Positions 23,250 to 30,189 of a stretch of DNA of 54,440 nt are shown piece after piece. How positions within the stretch are numbered: position 1 is the first letter of the stretch; each line of letters starts with the position of its first letter. Source of the stretch: Oscillospiraceae bacterium. GTDB taxonomy: Bacteria > Bacillota > Clostridia > Oscillospirales > Oscillospiraceae. The notes under the pieces are model-generated. The model was given only the letters and a program-made list of their open reading frames with translations. It did no database searches and was not told the origin of the DNA. Location of the stretch: NCBI GenBank assembly GCA_016286665.1, contig JAEETX010000007.1, forward strand, positions 1-54,440. Reading direction: 5' to 3'. Position numbers and translations under genes: made by a program.

Positions 23250-25052
23250 ATGGAAAACCGATTTGTTCTGGAGGTCCTGAACCCGCGCAACGCCATGAAG
23301 CTGGAGGAGTGCCGGGGGCTGACCGCGCCGCGCCTGACGACCCTGGAGGGGAAGCGCATCGCCATCGTTTCCGAAAAGCCCGACGGATGCCTGTATCTGG
23401 CACAGCTCCAGAAGCGCCTGCGGGAACGGCACCCCGCTTCCGCCGTGGACATCCTCAACGGCTATATCTTCAAGCCGGAGATCCTCCTCGACCGGCTGAA
23501 GGACTACGATGCATTCATCTACGGCGTCCGGAACACCGCCGCCTTCAATACGGAGCCCGCCATCGTCTATGAAAAGGCGGGCATTCCCGGCGTGCACCTC
23601 TGCGTGGGCGATAACCTCTACGGCCAGACCAAACGAAACACTCTGGTCTTCGGCCTGCCCGGCCTGCGGATGATCCGCCTGCCCGCCGAGCGCTGGCCCG
23701 GCGAGGAGGAGACGGAGAACTTCGTAAAGCTGGTGGACGCCACCGTGGAGGAGATCGAAGGCGCGCTGACCGCACCCCTGACGGAGGAGGAGAAGCATCC
23801 CGTGCCCCCGGTCTTCGACACCGGGCTTCTCCGCTTCGAGGGAGCGGACTATGACGAAGCCTTTGAAAAATTCCAGTCCCACTTCTTTGAACGGGGCTAC
23901 ACCGACGGCATGGCCGTCGCGCCGCCCACGCCGGAAGCGGTGAAACGGATGCTCACCGGCACGAGCCGCGACCCCGCCGAGGTGCTTCCGGGCACCATGA
24001 CCCCCGGCTACGGCGTCGTCACCATCGAGAAGATCGCGGCCAACGCGGTCATGGCGGGGGCCAAGCCCGAATATCTGCCCGTCATCATCACCGCGGTGGA
24101 AATGCTCTGCGACGAGCATTACTGCGCTTTCCACGTCATCGCCACGGTCTGCTCCACCAGCCTGCTCATCCAGGTCAGCGGCCCCATCGCCAGGGAGATC
24201 GGCATGAATTCCGGCTTCGGCTACCTCGGCCCCGGCAATCGCGCCGCCAGCGCCATCGGCCGCGCCGTCAGCCTTTGCTGCATCAATCTGGGGTGGATGG
24301 ATTTCTCCATCGACGGCGGCATGAAGGGCCAGCCCTCCCGCTACTGCAACCTGATCTTTACCGAAAACGGCGAATATTCGCCCTGGGAGCCCTTCCACGT
24401 CTCCATGGGCTACGCGCCGGAGGACAGCACCGTCATGATCGACGAGATCCTGCACGTGGACGGCGACTGGCCCTTTGAGATAACCAGGATGCCCTCCTCC
24501 ACCTGGACCTACGGCTGGAGGGCGGACCTGGACCGGATGGCGGAGCGGGCCGTGGGCGCGCTGCCCTCGGCGCTGGAATCCGCCGTCAGGGAGGTCCACG
24601 ACATCCACAAGCTGGGGGGCGGCGGGACGGACGCCTTCGGCCTCATCAGCGGCCGCAACTACATCCTGGTCGTCTACCCCGGACAGGCAAGGGAGCTGGC
24701 GGAGAAGGGCTTCACCAGGGAATCCCTCGCCCGGTATATCGGCGACTGTCATCGCTTTCCCTGGGACGAGCTCAGCTCCGAGCTCCGGGCCAGCGTGCTG
24801 GAGACGGCGAAAAGCGGAAGGATACCCGGCCTCGGCCCCGACGACTGCAAGCCCGGCGGGACGGTGCCCATCTTCGACACGAACCGCCTGGCGATCCTCG
24901 TGGCCGGGCCGCTGCAGGGGCAGACGGTGGGCATGACCAGCATGGGCGGCTACGGGGGCATCCAGGCGCCCGTACCCTTCGACAAGCCGCCGCAGCGGCC
25001 GTTTTTCCTGAAGAAGATCACCGGGGCGACGCTGACGAGGGCCGGAAGATGA
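23250..25052 (+). CDS. UGSC-family-like protein lacking the redox motif
   Basis: This 600-aa cytoplasmic protein appears to belong to the long UGSC (seleno)protein family. Residues about 30-150 give the small alpha/beta domain: LEGKRIAIVSEKPDGCLY, then YDAFIYGVRNTAAFNTEPA, then EKAGIPGVHLCV. In typical members the loop after the DAxIxG strand carries U/C-G-S-C; here it reads RNTAAF, so the thiol/selenol pair is absent. The C-terminal part (about 215-480) keeps family-like blocks: NAVMAGAKPEYLPVI, GPGNRAASAIGRAVSL and SPWEPFHVSMGYAPEDSTV. The function of the family is not established to my knowledge. It heads an apparent operon with a Nudix gene 49 nt downstream. Assignment is from memory of family patterns and is moderate. 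Confidence 0.55.
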   Translation: MENRFVLEVLNPRNAMKLEECRGLTAPRLTTLEGKRIAIVSEKPDGCLYLAQLQKRLRERHPASAVDILNGYIFKPEILLDRLKDYDAFIYGVRNTAAFNTEPAIVYEKAGIPGVHLCVGDNLYGQTKRNTLVFGLPGLRMIRLPAERWPGEEETENFVKLVDATVEEIEGALTAPLTEEEKHPVPPVFDTGLLRFEGADYDEAFEKFQSHFFERGYTDGMAVAPPTPEAVKRMLTGTSRDPAEVLPGTMTPGYGVVTIEKIAANAVMAGAKPEYLPVIITAVEMLCDEHYCAFHVIATVCSTSLLIQVSGPIAREIGMNSGFGYLGPGNRAASAIGRAVSLCCINLGWMDFSIDGGMKGQPSRYCNLIFTENGEYSPWEPFHVSMGYAPEDSTVMIDEILHVDGDWPFEITRMPSSTWTYGWRADLDRMAERAVGALPSALESAVREVHDIHKLGGGGTDAFGLISGRNYILVVYPGQARELAEKGFTRESLARYIGDCHRFPWDELSSELRASVLETAKSGRIPGLGPDDCKPGGTVPIFDTNRLAILVAGPLQGQTVGMTSMGGYGGIQAPVPFDKPPQRPFFLKKITGATLTRAGR

Positions 25053-25101
25053 CCGGGCGGGATCGGCGGGAACACAAAATAAGCGGAAAGAGGAACGGAC
25101 C

Positions 25102-25743
25102 ATGCGCGTGAACAAGGACAAGATCGAGACCTTATACGAATCCAGGTTTTTGAAATGCTACGACCTGCAATATGCCGAGGGAAAGCACTATTATGCGGCT
25201 TCCCGCCGGACGAAGGAGGACCTGGTGGCAAAGATGACGGACGCGGAATTCCGGGAGATGCTCCCTGACGCCGTGACCGTCGCCGTGGTGCTGCACCTGC
25301 CGGGAGGCGACACCCGCCTGCTGATGAACTATGAATACCGCTACCCCATCGGGCAGTTCCTGCTGAGCCCGGTGGCGGGGCTTCTGGACCCGGAGGACCG
25401 GCAGAGCCCGGACCCGCTGGTGAACGCGGCCATCCGGGAGATCAAGGAGGAATGCGGCCTGACCGTGGGGGAGAACGACCGGGTCTATGTGCTGAACCCC
25501 TGCGCGTTCTGCACGCCGGGCATCACGGACGAATCCAACGCCTTCCTCTGCGCGGAAATCACCCTGGACGACCTCCGGGACCTGAACCAGAACGGCGCGG
25601 TCGGCGCAGAGAAATTCGACGGCTTCGAGCTGCTGGACCGGGAGCGGGCGCAGAAGATCTTCCGCAGCGGCAGGGACGAACACGGCAATTTCTATTCCCT
25701 CTCCGCCTGGGCGGTGCTCGGCATCTTCCTTTCCATGTTCTGA
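25102..25743 (+). CDS. Nudix hydrolase, ADP-ribose pyrophosphatase-like
   Basis: This 213-aa enzyme has the Nudix core with GLLDPEDRQSPDPLVNAAI leading into REIKEECGLTV, the REUxEExGU catalytic half being intact with a slightly longer loop before it. The preceding YEYRYPIGQFLLSPVAGLL and later NPCAFCTPGITDESNAFLC are typical of the ADP-ribose/nucleotide-sugar branch (NudF-like), which removes ADP-ribose or FAD/NAD breakdown products. GAGGAA precedes the ATG at about 7 nt. It lies 49 nt after the UGSC-like gene and is probably co-transcribed with it and perhaps with the MATE gene beyond. Confidence 0.88.
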   Translation: MRVNKDKIETLYESRFLKCYDLQYAEGKHYYAASRRTKEDLVAKMTDAEFREMLPDAVTVAVVLHLPGGDTRLLMNYEYRYPIGQFLLSPVAGLLDPEDRQSPDPLVNAAIREIKEECGLTVGENDRVYVLNPCAFCTPGITDESNAFLCAEITLDDLRDLNQNGAVGAEKFDGFELLDRERAQKIFRSGRDEHGNFYSLSAWAVLGIFLSMF

Positions 25744-25790
25744 AAGGAAAGTCAGCCTATATCCTATCACCATATCAGGAGATGACGATC

Positions 25791-25916
25791 ATGCTTCTTA
25801 CCAGCCGTCGTTCGGATGCGGACGCGGCGGCGTACATCGGCGGAAGCGCCGGCACGCCCGCGGATCGCCGCATCGCCGCCGAAAAGCCGGGCGCCATCGT
25901 TCCGGCATTCCCGTAA
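25791..25916 (+). CDS. Possible small ORF upstream of the second MATE gene
   Basis: A 41-codon frame (MLLTSRRSDADAAAYIGG...) has a good AGGAGA ribosome site 7-9 nt before its ATG, and it ends 9 nt before the MATE start. It is Ala/Gly/Arg-rich with no recognisable domain. It could be a leader peptide that couples translation into the exporter, or simply a chance frame in GC-rich DNA. Confidence 0.25.
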   Translation: MLLTSRRSDADAAAYIGGSAGTPADRRIAAEKPGAIVPAFP

Positions 25917-25925
25917 GGCGCGGCC

Positions 25926-27296
25926 ATGGCAGCGGAAAAAAACGCCCGGATCGGCACGGACCTGACCCAGGGCAGCATCGCGAAAACGCTCATCACCTTC
26001 GCCCTGCCTCTCATCGCCACCAACCTCATCCAGCAGCTGTACTCCGCCGTGGACCTGGCGGTCATCGGCCAGTTCACGGACAAGATCGGCACTGTGGAGG
26101 TGGCCCAGGGCAGCGACGTTTCGGATCTGGTGGCCCCCCTGGCGATGGCCTTCTCCACCGCAGGGCAGGTCTACATCGCCCAGCTCACCGGGGCCGGGAA
26201 CAAGACCAAGACCCGGCACACCGTGGGCACCCTCCTGAGCTTCATGCTCCTGCTGAGCGTCGCCTTCACCGTGGCGGCCCTGGCCCTGCGCTGGCAGATT
26301 CTGGGCTGGCTGAACTGCCCGGAGGAAGCCGTCGCCGGAGCGGTGGGCTATCTGGAAATCACCGCACTCGCCATGCCGGCGGTCTTCATATACAACGCCA
26401 TATGCAGCGTCCTGCGGGGCATGGGAGAGAGCAAGCGGCCCCTGCTGTTCATCATCGTGGCGGCGGCGGTGAACATCGTGCTGGACGTGGTCCTGGTGGC
26501 CTGGTTCCATCTGGGCGCGGCGGGCACCGCCATCGCCACCGCCGCCTCCCAGCTGGGCTCCTGCGTGGCCGCCTGCATCTATCTGTATAAAAAGCGGGAC
26601 GCTCTGGACCTGAAATTCAACCTGGATACCTTCAGGCTCCGCTGGCAGCCTCTGAAGATCATCCTGATCCTGGGCATCCCCCGGGTGGTGCAGAATATCG
26701 CCATCCACTTTTCCATGCTCTACTGCACGGCGCGGATCAATTCCTACGGCATCGTCCCCTCCGCCACCAACAGCGTGGGCAACAAGATCCAGCGCTTCTG
26801 CAATGTGTTCGTCATGGGCATCGACGGGGCGGCCTCCACCATGATCGGCCAGAACCTGGGGGCGAGGAAGCCCGACCGCTGCACCAAGACCATCCGGGGC
26901 ACCCTGGTGTGCACCATGATCCTGGCGACCGTCACCTCCCTGGTGGGGCTCTTCTTTTCCGACGCCCTCTACGGCGTCTTCACCAAGGACGCGGAGGTCG
27001 TCGCCATGGGCAGGACCTTCATGCAGATCATGGTGGCCACCTTCTACTGCGGCGCCCTCATGGGCCCCTTCTTCGCCATGGTGAACGGCGCCGGCTTCGC
27101 CTCCATGGGCTTTTTCATCGGCATCCTGGACGTGATCTTCCGGGTGGGCATCAGCCTGCTCCTTGAGATGCTGTTCCACTTGGGAGTCTACAGCTATTGG
27201 TGGGGCAACGCCCTTTGCCGCGTGGGGCCCATGATCATCTGCATGATCTACTATTTCAGCGGGAAATGGAAAACGCGAAAGCTGCTCACCGAATAG
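25926..27296 (+). CDS. MATE family efflux transporter
   Basis: This 456-aa protein has twelve hydrophobic segments in two halves, starting LTQGSIAKTLITFALPLIAT followed by NLIQQLYSAVDLAVIGQF, the MATE signature region. MAGQ-type loops, GMGESKRPLLFIIVAAAVNIVLD (split motif) and the second-half SATNSVGNKIQRF support the call. It differs from the exporter at 14187 by its longer SDVSDL loop after helix 2. The ATG follows a short AAGG sequence and a possible upstream small ORF. It may be driven from the UGSC/Nudix promoter. The substrate is unknown. Confidence 0.92.
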   Translation: MAAEKNARIGTDLTQGSIAKTLITFALPLIATNLIQQLYSAVDLAVIGQFTDKIGTVEVAQGSDVSDLVAPLAMAFSTAGQVYIAQLTGAGNKTKTRHTVGTLLSFMLLLSVAFTVAALALRWQILGWLNCPEEAVAGAVGYLEITALAMPAVFIYNAICSVLRGMGESKRPLLFIIVAAAVNIVLDVVLVAWFHLGAAGTAIATAASQLGSCVAACIYLYKKRDALDLKFNLDTFRLRWQPLKIILILGIPRVVQNIAIHFSMLYCTARINSYGIVPSATNSVGNKIQRFCNVFVMGIDGAASTMIGQNLGARKPDRCTKTIRGTLVCTMILATVTSLVGLFFSDALYGVFTKDAEVVAMGRTFMQIMVATFYCGALMGPFFAMVNGAGFASMGFFIGILDVIFRVGISLLLEMLFHLGVYSYWWGNALCRVGPMIICMIYYFSGKWKTRKLLTE

Positions 27297-27388
27297 AGCG
27301 CCGTTGTTTCCTAACAGCGCATGTTCTGTGCTGAACAAAAGCGAAGTCTGCCGAAGCATAAAGGAGACCGATCAGGAGGACGAACGCC

Positions 27389-27907
27389 GTGAAAGTGATC
27401 CGTATCATCGGAGACAACTATGCCGGAAAGTGGACCCGGTCCCGCACGGCCTGCCGGGGGATCGTGGTGCGGGACGGGAAGCTGCTCCTTTCCCACGAGA
27501 CGGGCTCCGGCCTGTGGATGATCCCCGGCGGCGGGCTGGAGCCCGGCGAGGAGGAGAGCGCCTGCTGCGTCCGCGAGGTAGCGGAGGAGACGGGCTACCG
27601 CATCCAGCCCTCCCCCTGCGCCCTGGTGATCGAGGAATACGTATTCGACCTCCGGCACACGAACCGCTATTATTTCGGCACGGTGCTCGGTCAGTGTCCG
27701 CGGAACCTGACGGAGCGGGAGGCAAAGGCCGGGATGGAGCCCCGGTGGCTGACCCTTGCGGAAGCCAAGGCCGCCTTCACCTCCTATACCGGGGACCACG
27801 AAATGCTGAAAATGCTCTACCGGCGGGAATACACCGCCCTCTGCGAGCTCTTCGCCGGGGAGCAGCCCCCTTCCCTGCCGGAACAGAAAGGGTGCAGTTC
27901 AAAATGA
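27389..27907 (+). CDS. Nudix hydrolase (MutT-like)
   Basis: This 172-aa protein has a complete Nudix box, GGGLEPGEEESACCVREVAEETGY, residues about 49-72 (the REVAEETGY half holds the metal-binding glutamates). The N-terminal SRTACRGIVVRDGKLLLSHE and WMIPGGG are standard for MutT-type enzymes. The start is a GTG at 27389 with AGGAGG 9 nt upstream. Its stop codon (27905-27907) lies in the loop and right arm of the first hairpin of a repeat array, so its last residues KGCSSK are encoded by repeat sequence. That suggests the array was inserted or recruited at the gene end. The substrate is unknown. Confidence 0.9.
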   Translation: MKVIRIIGDNYAGKWTRSRTACRGIVVRDGKLLLSHETGSGLWMIPGGGLEPGEEESACCVREVAEETGYRIQPSPCALVIEEYVFDLRHTNRYYFGTVLGQCPRNLTEREAKAGMEPRWLTLAEAKAAFTSYTGDHEMLKMLYRREYTALCELFAGEQPPSLPEQKGCSSK

Positions 27908-28007
27908 ACTGCACCCGGTGAGATGCCCGCTGCGCGGGGTGAACTGCGGCCTGAGGCCGCGGGATATCGTGCTCTTTGGGCACGGTTAAGGCAATCCTTT
28001 CGGGGAT
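27890..28007 (+). repeat. Hairpin array (five short stem-loops with TGATAT-like linkers)
   Basis: Stems: GGGTGCAGTTC/GAACTGCACCC (27890-27916), CCCGC/GCGGG (27926-27938), GCGGCC/GGCCGC (27946-27960), GTGC/GCAC (27969-27983) and ATCC/GGAT (27994-28007). Linkers resemble GTGAGAT, GTGAACT, GGATATC and GGTTAAGG. Order and linkers match the two arrays at 41012 and 41227, but stem sequences differ with compensating changes. Confidence 0.8.
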
Positions 28008-28018
28008 GATTGAATTTG

Positions 28019-28176
28019 ATACTATTCACCGATAAAACGTTTTAAAGGATTTGCGAGGCAGATTTGTGTCAGACGAGGCGGAGGAGGCAGCCGGGCTGCC
28101 GCCCGGCAACGACGACAACGAAGTATGGCGCAAATATGACCGCAAAGAATGAAACGGTTTTATCGGTGAATAGTAT
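28019..28176. repeat. 158-nt MITE-like element with perfect 20-bp inverted ends
   Basis: ATACTATTCACCGATAAAAC (28019-28038) is exactly repeated inverted at 28157-28176. Pairing continues imperfectly inward (GCGAGGCAGATTTGTGTCA against TGGCGCAAATATGACCGC), and the centre holds a GC-rich hairpin around GCCGGGCTGCCGCCCGGC. No coding capacity. It directly follows the hairpin array, so the two may be nested insertions or one composite 3' element. Confidence 0.85.
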
Positions 28177-28214
28177 GAGGCTGCTGTGGGTTTCTTCTCC
28201 GGCAGCCTCTTTTT
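28177..28214 (+). terminator. Intrinsic terminator after the Nudix/repeat transcript
   Basis: GAGGCTGC (28177-28184) pairs with GCAGCCTC (28202-28209), then five Ts. It starts at the base after the 158-nt element and would end the plus-strand transcript before the convergent ABC gene. Confidence 0.75.
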
Positions 28215-28236
28215 CATGGCTGCCGCCGTATCCGTA

Positions 28237-29982
28237 TCAGGCGATGCCGCCGGCGGCGGAGGCCTGGATGCGGTCCATGCGGGCATAGCTGCCCCCCAGG
28301 GCCACCAGCTGGGCGTGGGTGCCGCACTCCGTCACCCGCCCGTCCTCGATCACCAGGATCATGTCCGCATTGCGGATGGTGCTGAGGCGGTGGGCGATGG
28401 CGACGATGGTGCGCTGCCCGGCGATGGAGGCGATGGCGGTCTGGATCTGCCGCTCCGTCTCCACATCCACGGAGGCGGTGGCCTCGTCCAGGATGATGAT
28501 GGGGCTCCTGCGCAGGATGGCCCGCGCGATGGCGACCCGCTGCTTCTGCCCGCCGGACAGGCGCAGCCCCCGCTCCCCCACCTGGGTGTCGTAGCCCTGG
28601 GGCATGGCCAGGATATCCTCGTGGATATTGGCGGCCCTGGCGGCGGCCTCGATCTCCTCGGCCGTGGCATTCGGCACGGCGTAGCCGATGTTTTCCGCGA
28701 TGCTGCCGTTGAAAAGGAAGGTGTCCTGGAGGACCGGGGAAATGTTCCGCCGGAGGCTTTCGATGGTCACCTCCCGGATATCCTGCCCGTCGATGAGGAT
28801 GCTGCCGCTGCTGGGCTCATAGAAGCGGGAGATGAGCTGGGTGAGGGTGGTCTTCCCCACCCCCGTCGGCCCCACCAGGGCCAGCATCTTCCCCGGCTCG
28901 CAGCGGAAGGAGATATCCTTCAGCACGGGGATGCCGTCGATATAGGAGAAGTTCACATGCCGGAATTCGATGGCGCCCTGCACATCCTTCAGTTCCCTGG
29001 CGCGGGGCATGTCCACGATCTCCAGCGGGGCGTCCAGAATGGCCACCACGCGCTCCGCCCCCGCCAGGGCCTGCTGCATGTTCTCCAGCAGGTTGGCAAG
29101 GCCGGTGACCGGGGCGTAGAACAGGCCCAGATAGAGGACGAAGGCCACCACGTCCTCCACCGCAAGCCCCTCCCGGTAGGCCAGCAGGCCGCCGAAGGCC
29201 ACCACCAGGATGGTACCGATGGAGGAGACGAATTCCACGGAGGGGTGGAAGATGGCGCTGAGGCGCAGGGCGAACAGCTGGGCGTCCACCTGCTCGAAGT
29301 TCTTTTCGTTCACCCGCTCCGTCTCGTAATCCTCCCGGCCGAAGGACTGGATCTCATGGAGGCCGGAGAGGTTGTCCTGCAGCTTGCCGTTCAGCTCGCC
29401 GGTCTTTTTCTGGGTCAGGCGGAACCAGGGGCGCACCTTCTTGGAGAAGATCACGCCGGAGAGAAGGATCAGGGGGATGGGGGCGCAGGTGATGAGGGCC
29501 AGCTTCCAGTTGATGGTCAGCAGCACGGCCAGCACCCCCAGGAAGGTGACCAGGTTGGTGAAGCTCTCCGGGATGATGTGGGCATAGAGCTGCTCAAAAT
29601 CCCTGGTGTCGTTCACCACCCGGCTCATGAGGTCGCCGGTCTGCTTGTCGTGGAAATAGCCCAGATGCATCCGTTCCAGCTTGTTATAGGTCCGGGTACG
29701 CAGGTCCCCCACCAGATTCCAGGCCGCCTTGTGGGCCAGGTAATTGCTCAGGAAGCGGAAGACCACCCGCAGCAGATAGAGCGCCGTCAGAATGGCGGTG
29801 AGGCCCCAGATGCTTTTGAGGGAAGCGCCGTCCACCCCCCGCGCCACGATGCCCGTCATGGCGGAAAGGACCTTGGGAGCCGCCAGGTTCACCGCCGTGA
29901 GGCAGAAGGTGGAGAGGATGGCGATGATATACAGGGCCTTATACCGGATCGCTTCCTTTCCCAGCCTCCAAAGGATTTTCAT
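28237..29982 (-). CDS. ABC exporter (fused permease and ATPase)
   Basis: This 581-aa half-transporter has six transmembrane helices (about 15-310) and a C-terminal ATPase. The ATPase shows Walker A GPTGVGKTT, Q-loop SPVLQDTFLF, signature LSGGQKQR, Walker B PIIILDEATA and H-loop AHRLST, all intact. The permease-end motif FHDKQTGDLMSRVVND is typical of the MsbA/LmrA-like multidrug group. GGAAGGAG lies 6 nt before the ATG. It is a single gene rather than the usual adjacent pair, so it probably works as a homodimer. The substrate is unknown. Confidence 0.95.
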   Translation of the reverse strand: MKILWRLGKEAIRYKALYIIAILSTFCLTAVNLAAPKVLSAMTGIVARGVDGASLKSIWGLTAILTALYLLRVVFRFLSNYLAHKAAWNLVGDLRTRTYNKLERMHLGYFHDKQTGDLMSRVVNDTRDFEQLYAHIIPESFTNLVTFLGVLAVLLTINWKLALITCAPIPLILLSGVIFSKKVRPWFRLTQKKTGELNGKLQDNLSGLHEIQSFGREDYETERVNEKNFEQVDAQLFALRLSAIFHPSVEFVSSIGTILVVAFGGLLAYREGLAVEDVVAFVLYLGLFYAPVTGLANLLENMQQALAGAERVVAILDAPLEIVDMPRARELKDVQGAIEFRHVNFSYIDGIPVLKDISFRCEPGKMLALVGPTGVGKTTLTQLISRFYEPSSGSILIDGQDIREVTIESLRRNISPVLQDTFLFNGSIAENIGYAVPNATAEEIEAAARAANIHEDILAMPQGYDTQVGERGLRLSGGQKQRVAIARAILRRSPIIILDEATASVDVETERQIQTAIASIAGQRTIVAIAHRLSTIRNADMILVIEDGRVTECGTHAQLVALGGSYARMDRIQASAAGGIA

Positions 29983-30058
29983 GGGTTTCTCCTTCCGCTC
30001 CCCTGCGTGAACGCCGCTCGACGCCGCGTTTACGCAAGAGGATGCTGTTTTTAAGGGC

Positions 30059-30087
30059 AGTATAGCATACGGACATATTCCTGTAAA
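30059..30087 (-). promoter_or_regulatory. Promoter for the ABC exporter
   Basis: On the minus strand: TTTACA (30082-30087), a 17-nt spacer, TATACT (30059-30064), about 77 nt before the ATG. Confidence 0.65.
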
Positions 30088-30131
30088 GAATCAGGGGGAA
30101 CGCCATGACCCGGCCGGCTGCGGGACCACGG

Positions 30132-30160
30132 TTGAGAAACGGGCGAGGATATGATACCAT
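30132..30160 (+). promoter_or_regulatory. Promoter for the GH3/DUF362 operon
   Basis: TTGAGA (30132-30137), a 17-nt spacer, TACCAT (30155-30160), 30 nt before the GH3 ATG. Confidence 0.55.
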
Positions 30161-30189
30161 AGGGAAAAACTACGGGAAAGGAATCGATC

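Noticed and set aside
23250-25052. A selenocysteine TGA in the UGSC-like gene
   Set aside because: There is no in-frame TGA in the reading frame and the motif position encodes RNTAAF.
28026-28286. A small protein gene inside the 158-nt element
   Set aside because: The frame spans inverted-repeat ends and has low-complexity Pro/Ala content with no ribosome site.
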